Of a stretch of DNA of 33,028 bases, positions 8,045-15,896 are shown piece after piece. Every line of letters begins with the position of its first letter. Position 1 is the first letter of the stretch. The translations under genes and the position numbers were made by a program. The DNA comes from Prevotella sp. UBA4339 (GTDB lineage Bacteria > Bacteroidota > Bacteroidia > Bacteroidales > Bacteroidaceae), in NCBI GenBank assembly GCA_002393725.1, contig DGTJ01000081.1, positions 1 to 33,028 on the forward strand. Direction: 5' to 3'. Below the pieces are notes generated by a model. The model was not told where the DNA came from. It made no database searches and saw nothing but the letters and a program-made list of their open reading frames with translations.

Positions 8045-8120
8045 TAAAGACATGAGGAAGCAGTCCTTTGGGACTCCTTAATATTAATATAAGGTATAAC
8101 ATTAAATAAAAAAAAAGATT

Positions 8121-8393
8121 ATGAACATCAAACCATTAGCAGACCGTGTGCTGGTATTGCCAGCACCTGCAGAAGAGAAGATTGGCGGTATTATCATTCC
8201 AGACACTGCAAAGGAGAAGCCACTTCACGGCACTATCAAGGCAGTTGGTCAGGGAACCAAAGATGAGCAGATGGTTCTCAAAGAGGGTGACGAAGTGCTC
8301 TACGGAAAGTATTCTGGCACAGAGCTGGAGTTCGAGGGAACAAAATATCTGATGATGCGCCAGAGTGACGTACTCGCAGTAATAGAAAAATAA
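8121..8393 (+). CDS. groES: co-chaperonin GroES
   Basis: This is the 10-kDa lid of the GroEL folding chamber. At 90 residues it is complete, with the start MNIKPLADRVLVLP, the mobile-loop region EEKIGGIIIPDTAKEKP (residues 18-34), and the end DVLAVIEK. The GGIII segment is the GroEL-binding part of the mobile loop. It is followed after 20 bases by groEL, the usual bicistronic order. Control appears to come from the sigma-54-like element upstream instead of a standard -7 box. Confidence 0.98.
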   Translation: MNIKPLADRVLVLPAPAEEKIGGIIIPDTAKEKPLHGTIKAVGQGTKDEQMVLKEGDEVLYGKYSGTELEFEGTKYLMMRQSDVLAVIEK

Positions 8394-8413
8394 AACATTA
8401 TTCAAAAATTATT

Positions 8414-10045
8414 ATGGCAAAGGATATTAAATTCAATATTGAGGCTCGCGACCTGCTGAAGCAGGGCGTTGATCAGTTGGCTAACGCAGTAAAGGTAACC
8501 CTTGGCCCTAAGGGTCGCAATGTGGTTATAGAGAAGAAGTTCGGTGCTCCACAGATAACAAAGGACGGTGTAACCGTAGCAAAGGAGATTGAGCTGGAGG
8601 ACAAGTTCGAGAACACAGGTGCACAGCTCGTTAAGAGTGTTGCCTCTAAGACTGGTGACGATGCCGGTGACGGTACTACAACAGCTACTATCCTGGCTCA
8701 GGCTATCGTGTCAGAGGGTCTGAAGAACGTTACTGCCGGTGCTAACCCTATGGATCTGAAGCGTGGTATCGACAAGGCTGTCAAGGCTGTCACAGACCAT
8801 ATTGCCAAGAGTGCAGAGCTCGTAGGCGACAACTACGACAAGATCGAGCAGGTAGCTACCGTATCTGCCAACAACGACAAGGAGATTGGTGAGCTTCTGG
8901 CTGAAGCTATGCGCAAAGTAAGCAAGGACGGTGTTATCACCATCGAGGAGTCAAAGAGCCGTGACACTCATATCGGCGTGGTTGAGGGTATGCAGTTCGA
9001 CCGTGGCTATCTCTCAGCTTACTTCATCACCGACTCAGATAAGATGGAGTGCGTAATGGAGAACCCTTACATCCTCATCTATGACAAGAAGATCTCTAAC
9101 ATCAAGGATTTCCTGCCTATCCTGCAGCCTGCAGCTGAGAGCGGACGCCCATTGCTGGTAATCGCAGAGGATGTAGACTCTGAGGCACTTACTACGCTCG
9201 TAGTAAACCGTCTGCGCGGCGGACTGAAGATCTGTGCAGTTAAGGCTCCTGGCTTCGGCGATCGCCGCAAGGCTATGCTCGAGGATATCGCTACACTGAC
9301 TGGTGGAGTGGTTATCAGCGAGGAGAAAGGCTTGAAGCTCGAGCAGGCTACACTCGAGATGCTTGGTACTTGCGATAAGGTGACCGTTTCCAAGGACAAC
9401 ACCACTATCGTTAACGGTGCTGGTGAGAAGCAGGCAATTAAGGACCGTATCGCCCAGATCAAGAAGGAGATTGAGAATACTACATCGTCGTATGACAAGG
9501 AGAAGCTGCAGGAGCGCCTGGCTAAGTTGGCAGGTGGTGTAGCAGTGCTCTATGTAGGTGCCAACTCTGAGGTAGAGATGAAGGAGAAGAAGGATCGTGT
9601 TGACGATGCTCTCTGCGCTACACGTGCAGCAATTGAGGAAGGTGTAGTAGCTGGTGGCGGTACAACATACATCCGTGCCCAGGAGGCCCTGAAGGATGTG
9701 AAGGGCGACAATGCTGACGAGCAGACTGGTGTGAACATCATCTGCCGCGCCATCGAGGAGCCACTTCGCCAGATTGTTACCAATGCCGGCGGTGAGGGTG
9801 CAGTAGTCGTTCAGAAAGTCCGTGAGGGCAAGGGTGACTTCGGTTACAATGCACGTACCGATGAATATGAGGATCTGCGCGAGGCCGGTGTGATTGATCC
9901 TGCAAAGGTTGCCCGTGTAGCACTGGAGAATGCTGCCAGCATCGCAGGTATGTTCCTGACAACAGAGTGCCTGATCGTAGACAAGCCAGAGAAGGAGCCT
10001 GCAATGCCAATGGGCGGTGCTCCTGGAATGGGCGGCATGATGTAA
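8414..10045 (+). CDS. groL: chaperonin GroEL
   Basis: This is the 60-kDa ATP-driven folding chamber. At 543 residues it is full length. It shows VTLGPKGRNVV (28-38), GDGTTTAT (86-93) for ATP and magnesium, the apical domain around residues 190-375, VAGGGTTYIR (413-422), and the flexible C-terminal Gly-Met tail ending GGMM. It sits 20 bases after groES and is followed by a strong terminator. Codon use is strongly biased (for example CGT/CGC Arg and GGT Gly), as expected for high expression. Confidence 0.99.
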   Translation: MAKDIKFNIEARDLLKQGVDQLANAVKVTLGPKGRNVVIEKKFGAPQITKDGVTVAKEIELEDKFENTGAQLVKSVASKTGDDAGDGTTTATILAQAIVSEGLKNVTAGANPMDLKRGIDKAVKAVTDHIAKSAELVGDNYDKIEQVATVSANNDKEIGELLAEAMRKVSKDGVITIEESKSRDTHIGVVEGMQFDRGYLSAYFITDSDKMECVMENPYILIYDKKISNIKDFLPILQPAAESGRPLLVIAEDVDSEALTTLVVNRLRGGLKICAVKAPGFGDRRKAMLEDIATLTGGVVISEEKGLKLEQATLEMLGTCDKVTVSKDNTTIVNGAGEKQAIKDRIAQIKKEIENTTSSYDKEKLQERLAKLAGGVAVLYVGANSEVEMKEKKDRVDDALCATRAAIEEGVVAGGGTTYIRAQEALKDVKGDNADEQTGVNIICRAIEEPLRQIVTNAGGEGAVVVQKVREGKGDFGYNARTDEYEDLREAGVIDPAKVARVALENAASIAGMFLTTECLIVDKPEKEPAMPMGGAPGMGGMM

Positions 10046-10108
10046 TCATCTGAGTGCGGAATTAATCATTCAATTTGATATAATTTTGCTAACTTAACAT
10101 AACAAATT

Positions 10109-10142
10109 GAGGGATGGGCAATGATGTTCATCCCTCTTTTTT
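10109..10142 (+). terminator. groESL terminator
   Basis: GAGGGATG (10109-10116) pairs with CATCCCTC (10129-10136) around a 12-base loop and is followed by six T bases. It closes the groESL unit about 65 bases after the groEL stop. Confidence 0.9.
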
Positions 10143-10183
10143 GGTATTTTTGCACGCACACAACAATTTTTTTAGAATAATTC

Positions 10184-10214
10184 TTGGACAATTATCAGAA
10201 ACTCAGTACCTTTG
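10184..10214 (+). promoter_or_regulatory. promoter of the candidate small RNA
   Basis: TTGG (10184-10187) lies exactly 19 bases before TACCTTTG (10207-10214), an excellent Bacteroidetes promoter. The expected start is near 10220. No coding region follows before the terminator at 10331-10365. Confidence 0.85.
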
Positions 10215-10219
10215 CATCG

Positions 10220-10365
10220 TGGAAAGGAAATAATATCCAAATCCTCAAGATGGTATTGAATTATAAGATATACAGATATTTTTTTGATTTGTTTTAGTAG
10301 ATTAGTTTTTAAGTAGTTTGTTTTTTGAAGAACTGGTTGTCGGGAGACAACCAGTTTTGTTTTTT
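10220..10365 (+). ncRNA. candidate small RNA of about 145 bases
   Basis: The unit is bounded by a strong promoter and a strong intrinsic terminator. An 11-bp stem (10331-10341 with 10346-10356, AACTGGTTGTC/GACAACCAGTT) closed on a GGGA tetraloop is followed by TTTTGTTTTTT. No convincing reading frame lies inside. The body is AT-rich with U-runs and a GGAAAGGAAA stretch near the 5' end. A second promoter at 10464 serves the downstream gene, so this looks like an independent transcript. Possible alternatives are a 6S-type RNA or an attenuated leader. The family cannot be assigned by eye. Confidence 0.65.
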
Positions 10366-10463
10366 AGCACTTTGAGAATGACAACGCCAAGGGAGAGTTT
10401 CCCAGACAGTATTTCCAAACGTAAAAATTCCATTGACCATGTACCGCTTCCAATTATTTTTTG

Positions 10464-10471
10464 TATCTTTG
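10464..10471 (+). promoter_or_regulatory. -7 box for the Memo-AMMECR1 gene
   Basis: TATCTTTG fits TAnnTTTG and lies 18 bases before the ATG at 10490. It decides the start: an earlier TTG start at 10433 would lie upstream of the transcription start. I see no good -33 element. Confidence 0.65.
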
Positions 10472-10489
10472 CGCCTAAAATGGTATTAT

Positions 10490-11971
10490 ATGAATTCAAA
10501 AATAGCATTACTGATTCTTATGGCAACAATAGTAACTATGACATCATGCAACGGCAAGACAACGGAGCCAAAGGTAAGACCGGCAACTCAAGCGGGTCGA
10601 TTCTATGAGGCTAATCCAGAACTGTTGGCTCAAGAAGTTGACAGTTTCTTGCAACTTCATTCAAAGACTGTAGTCAACAACGAGGTGGCCGGTATTATCG
10701 TTCCTCACGCCGGGTATTACTTCAGTGGAAACGTAGCAGCATCGGCCTACATGATGCTGAATCCCAAGAAGCAGTACAAACGGATATTCCTGTTAGGGCC
10801 AAGCCATCATTCTTATTTGAGCGGGGCATCGGTCAACCATGCAGTGGATTATTACGCCACGCCATTGGGCAACGTGAAGGTGGATGTAGACGTGGCCGAC
10901 TCATTAATCAAGGCTGACAGCGTGTTCAGTTATCATGAGGATGCTCATAGCCAAGAACATTGTCTGGAGGTGCAACTGCCTTTCCTGCAAAGACGATTCA
11001 ACGGAGATGTTCCCCCTATAGTACCTATTATTATAGGTAGCAACGACCTGACTAATCTTGAAAGGATTGCCAAAGTACTGAAACCGTATATGAACAGTGA
11101 GAACCTGTTTATCATCAGTAGCGACTTCTCTCACTACCCAAACTACAAGGATGCCTGTAAGGTAGATGCAAATACTGCCAAAGCCATTGAGACGGGTAGT
11201 GTACAAGAACTGATAGATGCCGTCTGCGAGAATGCAGAAAGGGGAATTCGCGACCTGCACACCAGTGCCTGTGGTGAACTGCCTATCATCACACTCATGA
11301 TGATGCTGGATGACAGATACAAGATTCAGCACATCATGTACCAGAACTCAGGCGATGCGCCTGATCACGACAGGAGCCGTGTGGTAGGCTATCACTCATT
11401 TGCCGTTATTCCCAAAGGTTTCTCTTTGTCGGATGACGAAAAACGGATTTTGAAAGACATAGCGCTGATGAGCATCAAGGATTCTTTGGACGGTAAACCG
11501 ATTGCAAAACCCGATGCTTCGTTCTTCACTCGTCATTCTTCACTCTCACAGAAATGCGGAGCTTTCGTCTCACTCCACAAGCACGGCAGACTTCGTGGCT
11601 GTATCGGTCATTTTGGCGAGGACACCCCCCTGCATGAGATAGTGGCAGAGATGGCTCGTTCAGCAGCATTCGAAGACCCACGGTTCATGCCGGTCACACG
11701 TGAAGAACTGACGAACATCGACATCGAGATTTCTGTGCTCACCCCCATGCGACGCATCAACAGCATCGATGAGTTTGAATTGCATAAGCACGGCATCTAC
11801 ATACGTCGTGGTTATCGAAGTGGAACATTCCTGCCACAGGTGGCCGACGAGGTGAACTGGACAAAGGAAGAATTTGTTTCTCATTGTGCCCAGGACAAGG
11901 CCGGAATCGGTTGGGACGGGTGGAAAGACCCTGAAACAGAACTGTATGTTTACGAAGCCATCGTCTTCTAA
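10490..11971 (+). CDS. AmmeMemoRadiSam system Memo-AMMECR1 fusion lipoprotein
   Basis: This 493-residue fusion joins AmmeMemoRadiSam proteins B and A. Residues 1-20 form a lipoprotein signal, a hydrophobic stretch ending TMTSC with Cys20 as the lipid site. The Memo domain (about 30-300) carries conserved metal-site motifs IVPHAGYYFSG, LLGPSHHSY, DFSHYPNY and the Cys in TSACGELPI. The AMMECR1 domain (about 325-493) carries KCGAFVSLHKHGRLRGCIG and ends YVYEAIVF. The biochemical role of the family is not settled; Memo proteins bind redox metals. The linker codons 345-352 are encoded by a copy of a short repeat also found at the gene's 3' end. The radical SAM partner follows after 49 bases. Confidence 0.9.
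   Translation: MNSKIALLILMATIVTMTSCNGKTTEPKVRPATQAGRFYEANPELLAQEVDSFLQLHSKTVVNNEVAGIIVPHAGYYFSGNVAASAYMMLNPKKQYKRIFLLGPSHHSYLSGASVNHAVDYYATPLGNVKVDVDVADSLIKADSVFSYHEDAHSQEHCLEVQLPFLQRRFNGDVPPIVPIIIGSNDLTNLERIAKVLKPYMNSENLFIISSDFSHYPNYKDACKVDANTAKAIETGSVQELIDAVCENAERGIRDLHTSACGELPIITLMMMLDDRYKIQHIMYQNSGDAPDHDRSRVVGYHSFAVIPKGFSLSDDEKRILKDIALMSIKDSLDGKPIAKPDASFFTRHSSLSQKCGAFVSLHKHGRLRGCIGHFGEDTPLHEIVAEMARSAAFEDPRFMPVTREELTNIDIEISVLTPMRRINSIDEFELHKHGIYIRRGYRSGTFLPQVADEVNWTKEEFVSHCAQDKAGIGWDGWKDPETELYVYEAIVF
11522..11544 (-). repeat. short word repeat, copy 1 (inside the Memo-AMMECR1 linker)
   Basis: On the minus strand these 23 bases match 11971-11993 at 22 of 23 positions. The unit contains two copies of AGTGAAGAA. 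In the plus frame it encodes FFTRHSSL between the two domains. Confidence 0.8.
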
Positions 11972-11994
11972 GTGAAGAATGAAGAGTGAAGAAT
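11971..11994 (+). repeat. short word repeat, copy 2 (Memo-AMMECR1 / radical SAM junction)
   Basis: AGTGAAGAAT occurs at 11971-11980 and again at 11985-11994, starting on the last base of the upstream stop codon. It is an inverted near-copy of 11522-11544. It contains an ATG (11979) that opens a spurious N-terminal extension of the next gene. Confidence 0.8.
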
Positions 11995-12020
11995 TAAGAA
12001 TTGCTACCGCTATAGTCGCT

Positions 12021-12887
12021 ATGCATGAATGCAAGTATTATCAGAAATTAGACGATGGACGGGTGGAGTGCCAACTCTGTCCGCATCATTGCCATATTGC
12101 CAACGGCAAAACAGGAATCTGTCGCAGTCGCAGGAACCATGAGGGAACGCTGATTAGTGAGGGGTACGGCAAACCCTGCTCACTGGCCATCGACCCCATC
12201 GAGAAAAAGCCGCTCTATCACTTCCATCCTGGCACCAAATGCCTATCCATCGCCTGTACCGGTTGCAACTTCCGCTGTCAGGGATGTCAGAACCACGAAA
12301 TATCACAAGCCGAACCTTGGCAGTGCAATAGCTACGATTTATCACCCCAAAAAGTGGTTGACCTCTGCATAGAGCACCACTGTCCTGGCATTGCCTACAC
12401 CTACACGGAACCGCTTACCTATCTGGAGTACGTCACCGACATCGCCAAGTTGGCTCACGAAAAGGGACTTTGGAATATCCTCGTCACGGCTGGCTACGTC
12501 TGTCAGAAACCGCTAAAAGACCTCTTGTCCTATCTCGACGCAACCAACATCGACCTCAAATACTTCGATGACAGCCTCTACCAGCGTATCAGCGGTGGCC
12601 ACCTCCAGCCCGTCCTCGACACCATCCTCGCCATGAAGGATGCGGAAGTCTGGATAGAAATCACCAACCTCCTGATTCCCGGCATCAACGACGACCCGCA
12701 GATGATTCGACGAATGTGCCAATGGCTTGTCAGCAACGGACTGGCCACTGCCCCACTCCATTTCTCCCGCTTCTTCCCCCGCTACAAACTCATGGACACG
12801 CCCATCACACCCCTCTCCACCATGCAACAAGCCAAACAAATCGCCCTCGAAGAAGGCATCCAACACGTTTATTTGGGCAATGTATAA
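12021..12887 (+). CDS. amrS: AmmeMemoRadiSam system radical SAM enzyme
   Basis: This is a radical SAM protein of the AmmeMemoRadiSam type, related to pyruvate formate-lyase activases, and its substrate is unknown. The [4Fe-4S] motif CNFRCQGC (Cx3Cx2C) follows the family's extra Cys-rich N-terminus CQLCPHHC with a further GIC. Later motifs are YTYTEPLTYLEY and TNLLIPGIND. I chose ATG 12021 (MHECKYYQ, 288 residues), because the ATG at 11979 lies in the short repeat and adds only low-complexity residues. The second half is markedly C-rich at third positions compared with the flanking genes. It is presumably co-transcribed with the Memo-AMMECR1 gene. Confidence 0.92.
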   Translation: MHECKYYQKLDDGRVECQLCPHHCHIANGKTGICRSRRNHEGTLISEGYGKPCSLAIDPIEKKPLYHFHPGTKCLSIACTGCNFRCQGCQNHEISQAEPWQCNSYDLSPQKVVDLCIEHHCPGIAYTYTEPLTYLEYVTDIAKLAHEKGLWNILVTAGYVCQKPLKDLLSYLDATNIDLKYFDDSLYQRISGGHLQPVLDTILAMKDAEVWIEITNLLIPGINDDPQMIRRMCQWLVSNGLATAPLHFSRFFPRYKLMDTPITPLSTMQQAKQIALEEGIQHVYLGNV

Positions 12888-13007
12888 ACATTTTTTTGCT
12901 GCCATAAAGCAAAAATAAAATAATAACCAAAAAAGAAGTTCAGCAGTTTTTCGGGGCAATTGGTTCACATTTTTATCTCGACTGGCTTATATCTCAAAAA
13001 TTTTATT

Positions 13008-13015
13008 TAAATTTG
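13008..13015 (+). promoter_or_regulatory. -7 box for the AmgK-RapZ gene
   Basis: TAAATTTG fits TAnnTTTG and its last base is only nine bases before the ATG at 13024, so the message would be leaderless or nearly so. The rest of the spacer 12888-13007 is AT-rich with no gene. A weak hairpin TTTTTGCT/AGCAAAAA (12893-12915) lies in it. Confidence 0.7.
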
Positions 13016-13023
13016 CACACGTT

Positions 13024-14580
13024 ATGCAGAAACTATTAGAACTATATAAGCAATGGCGTGGCGAAGAGCCGGCAAACATTCAGCAGCTACAAGGTGCTGG
13101 CAGCAATCGTATTTATATCCGTCTGACAGACAAGGACGGGAAGTCCGTCATAGGCGTTATCGGCACAAGTCGTGACGAGGATCATGCCTTCATCTATCTC
13201 ACCCAGCATTTCACCCGCAGGAAACTGCCTGTGCCTAAGATTCTTGCACAAAGCAACGATCAGCTAAGATACATACAGACAGACCTTGGTTCCACATCGC
13301 TCTTTGAGGCCATCCGAGGTGGCCGTGAGGCAGGAGGCAGATACACACTCAAGGAACAAGAGTTGCTAAAGCGCACTATCCGCGAATTGCCAAACATACA
13401 AATCAGGGGAGCACGCGAACTGGACTTCTCCAACTGTTATCCTCAGGCAGAATTCAATGTAGACTCCGTGCTTTTCGACCTGAACTACTTTAAGTACTGT
13501 TTCCTCAAGGCTACCGAACTGGATTTCCACGAACTGAAACTGGAAGCAGACTTCCGTCTCTTTGCAAAAGACCTGACGGAAGATCCGTATAATCCGCTGC
13601 CAAACATTGACAGTTTCCTCTACCGCGACTTTCAAGCACGTAACGTGATGCTTGACCATAATGGCAATCCATATTTCATCGACTATCAGGGAGGTCGCAA
13701 GGGGCCATACTATTACGATCTGGCATCTTTTCTCTGGCAGGCATCAGCCAAATACCCACATAAACTCAGACGGGAACTGGTGTATGAATACTACAACTCA
13801 CTGAAGAACTATACAGAAGTACCGCCAGTACGACATTTTGTCAACCGCCTGTCACTATTCGTGCTTTTCCGAACCCTTCAGGTGCTTGGCGCATACGGCT
13901 TCAGGGGATATTTCGAACAGAAGAAACACTTCATTGAGAGTATCCCTCCTGCTATGCAAAACCTTCGTGAATTGCTCGCATCGTCATCAGTCTTCCACTA
14001 TCCTTATCTGATGGATGTGCTGAAACGGCTCACTGAGCTGCCGCAGTATCAACATATCAATACTATAGCAAGCCGTGCTGACGGATATAAGACTACAGAC
14101 CATAATCCATATAAGCCTCATCCACAAGATGGCCCCGCCACATTCTCCAAGTATGACGCTCAGGGACCTCTGGTGGTCAAGGTATTCAGTTTCTCATACG
14201 CAAAAGGTATTCCTGAAGACGAATCAGGCAATGGCGGAGGTTATGTATTTGACTGTCGCAGTACTCATAATCCGGGGCGCTACGAGCCTTATAAGAAGCT
14301 TACTGGTCTCGATGAATCCGTAATCCGATTCCTTGAGGACGACGGTGAGATCCTCACCTTCCTTGACAGCGTATACAAACTGGCTGACAATCATGTACGC
14401 AGATACATACAGAGAGGCTTCACATCCCTGATGTTCTGTTTCGGCTGTACTGGCGGACAGCACCGTAGTGTCTATTCCGCTCAGCATCTGGCAGAGCATC
14501 TTCACGAGAAGTTCGGCATCGAGGTGCATATTTGCCATCGAGAGCAGGGCATCACACAAATACTGGAATCTAACCATTAA
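13024..14580 (+). CDS. amgK: AmgK-type amino-sugar kinase fused to a RapZ C-terminal domain
   Basis: Residues 1-330 are an aminoglycoside-phosphotransferase-fold kinase of the AmgK type, which makes MurNAc-1-phosphate and GlcNAc-1-phosphate in cell-wall recycling. The catalytic loop is LYRDFQARNVML with Asp202, and the metal loop is FIDYQGGRKGP with Asp220. Residues about 383-518 match the C-terminal domain of RapZ, with RSTHNPGRYEPYKKLTGLD and the hallmark GCTGGQHRS (474-482). The NTP-binding RapZ N-terminal domain is absent. In E. coli that C-terminal domain senses glucosamine-6-phosphate, so here it may tune the kinase. A MurU-like partner lies at 2053. The secreted phosphatase gene follows after nine bases. 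Confidence 0.9.
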   Translation: MQKLLELYKQWRGEEPANIQQLQGAGSNRIYIRLTDKDGKSVIGVIGTSRDEDHAFIYLTQHFTRRKLPVPKILAQSNDQLRYIQTDLGSTSLFEAIRGGREAGGRYTLKEQELLKRTIRELPNIQIRGARELDFSNCYPQAEFNVDSVLFDLNYFKYCFLKATELDFHELKLEADFRLFAKDLTEDPYNPLPNIDSFLYRDFQARNVMLDHNGNPYFIDYQGGRKGPYYYDLASFLWQASAKYPHKLRRELVYEYYNSLKNYTEVPPVRHFVNRLSLFVLFRTLQVLGAYGFRGYFEQKKHFIESIPPAMQNLRELLASSSVFHYPYLMDVLKRLTELPQYQHINTIASRADGYKTTDHNPYKPHPQDGPATFSKYDAQGPLVVKVFSFSYAKGIPEDESGNGGGYVFDCRSTHNPGRYEPYKKLTGLDESVIRFLEDDGEILTFLDSVYKLADNHVRRYIQRGFTSLMFCFGCTGGQHRSVYSAQHLAEHLHEKFGIEVHICHREQGITQILESNH

Positions 14581-14589
14581 CAAACAAAT

Positions 14590-15873
14590 ATGAAAAGGGT
14601 AGTTATCTTATTCTTATCTGCAGCATTCGGACTGGGTTCCTTTGCTCAGACAGCGCGTGAGGAAATAAAGGCTAACAAGTATTTGTCAGGCAGTCAGTAT
14701 CTCGACTATAACCGTCGTCTCCCGGACAAGCCTCTAACCCCTGCCCCAAAGGGCTATGAGCCTTATTATATGAGCCACTACGGACGTCACGGTTCACGTT
14801 GGCTCATCAGCGATAACAGCTATACAGGTCCACGCGACATCTTGCGCGAAGCAAAAGAACTGGGCAAGCTCACGCCACTTGGCGAAGAGACACTTAGCAA
14901 AATAGAGGCATTCGAACCAACATCAGTAAAGCGTCTTGGCGACTTGTCTTCTGTAGGTGAGCGCCAGCATCATGGTATCGGCAAGCGCATGACACAGAAC
15001 TTCCCCGAAATATTCAAGGCAAAGAATGTAGCTATCGACGCACGCTCCACCGTCGTCAACCGATGCATTCTCTCGATGATAGCAGAATGCGAGGAATTTG
15101 CCGCCGCCAACCCCACTGCACGCTTCCATAATGATGTCAGTGAGTCGTTGCAGTATTATCTTAACCAACCTTGGGACGGAATCGTAAAGAAGACCGGGAC
15201 CGACGGTAAGCTCATGCGTGGCCCATGGCGCGACAAGTACACCCACCCTGAGCGCCTGATGAAAGCTCTCTTCAACGACCAGCAATGGGTATTCAGCAAT
15301 CTCAGGGCTGGCTCTTTCATGCGTAGCCTCTTTGAGATAGCAACAAACATGCAGAGTCATGACACAGATATAGAGCTGTTCTCTCTGTTCACAGAAGAAG
15401 AGATCTATGACCTATGGAAGCAGAGCAACATCAGCTGGTATATAGCCTATGGCCCTTCACCATTGACGAAAGGCATCATGCCGTTCAGCCAGCGCAACCT
15501 GCTGAAGAACATCATCGAGACTGCAGACACAGTAACACAGACACAAGCAACACTGCGTTTCGGACACGAGGTATGCGTATTGCCACTTGCCTGTCTGCTC
15601 GAACTGGACAACTGTGGAGTACAGGTGGAGAACCTCGACGAGCTAGACAAATACTGGCAAAACTACAAGTTTTTCCCGATGGGCTGCAATATCCAACTTA
15701 TCTTCTATCGTCCAAAGAAAGGCAAGCCAGGAGATATCCTGGTGAAAGCCCTCCTCAACGAGCGTGAAGTCAAGATGCCTGTTGCCACAGACCAGTACCC
15801 CTACTACAAATGGGATGATCTGCGCCAATATTATCTCGATAAGCTTTCACGTTTTGAATCCCAATACAAATAG
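14590..15873 (+). CDS. secreted histidine-type phosphatase (MINPP/phytase-like)
   Basis: This is a histidine acid phosphatase of clade 2, resembling multiple inositol polyphosphate phosphatases. The signal peptide is residues 1-19, with cleavage probably after GLGSFA. The catalytic motif is SHYGRHGSR, with the nucleophilic His at 67 in RHGSR (66-70). The proton-donor region is RFGHEVCVLPL with His326-Glu327, where other members have HAE or HD. At 427 residues the length fits. It is probably periplasmic or surface-exposed and releases phosphate from organic phosphates; the natural substrate cannot be told from sequence. It starts nine bases after the kinase fusion, so it is likely in the same transcript. 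Confidence 0.9.
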   Translation: MKRVVILFLSAAFGLGSFAQTAREEIKANKYLSGSQYLDYNRRLPDKPLTPAPKGYEPYYMSHYGRHGSRWLISDNSYTGPRDILREAKELGKLTPLGEETLSKIEAFEPTSVKRLGDLSSVGERQHHGIGKRMTQNFPEIFKAKNVAIDARSTVVNRCILSMIAECEEFAAANPTARFHNDVSESLQYYLNQPWDGIVKKTGTDGKLMRGPWRDKYTHPERLMKALFNDQQWVFSNLRAGSFMRSLFEIATNMQSHDTDIELFSLFTEEEIYDLWKQSNISWYIAYGPSPLTKGIMPFSQRNLLKNIIETADTVTQTQATLRFGHEVCVLPLACLLELDNCGVQVENLDELDKYWQNYKFFPMGCNIQLIFYRPKKGKPGDILVKALLNEREVKMPVATDQYPYYKWDDLRQYYLDKLSRFESQYK

Positions 15874-15896
15874 CCATTCACATGTCTATCAGTCAA

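Noticed and set aside
8058..8078. AGTCC-TTTG-GGACT hairpin in the groES leader as a CIRCE or RNA thermometer element
   Set aside because: It does not match the CIRCE consensus and does not cover the start codon, so no specific role is claimed.
9079..9498. 139-residue minus-strand frame inside groEL
   Set aside because: Antisense of groEL; Ser-rich composition follows from groEL codon use.
11979..12020. ATG 11979 as start of the radical SAM gene
   Set aside because: It lies in a short repeat; the added 14 residues are low complexity, and the family start fits ATG 12021.
12893..12915. Hairpin TTTTTGCT/AGCAAAAA after the radical SAM gene as terminator
   Set aside because: AT-rich 8-bp stem with no T-run after it on either strand; too weak to call.
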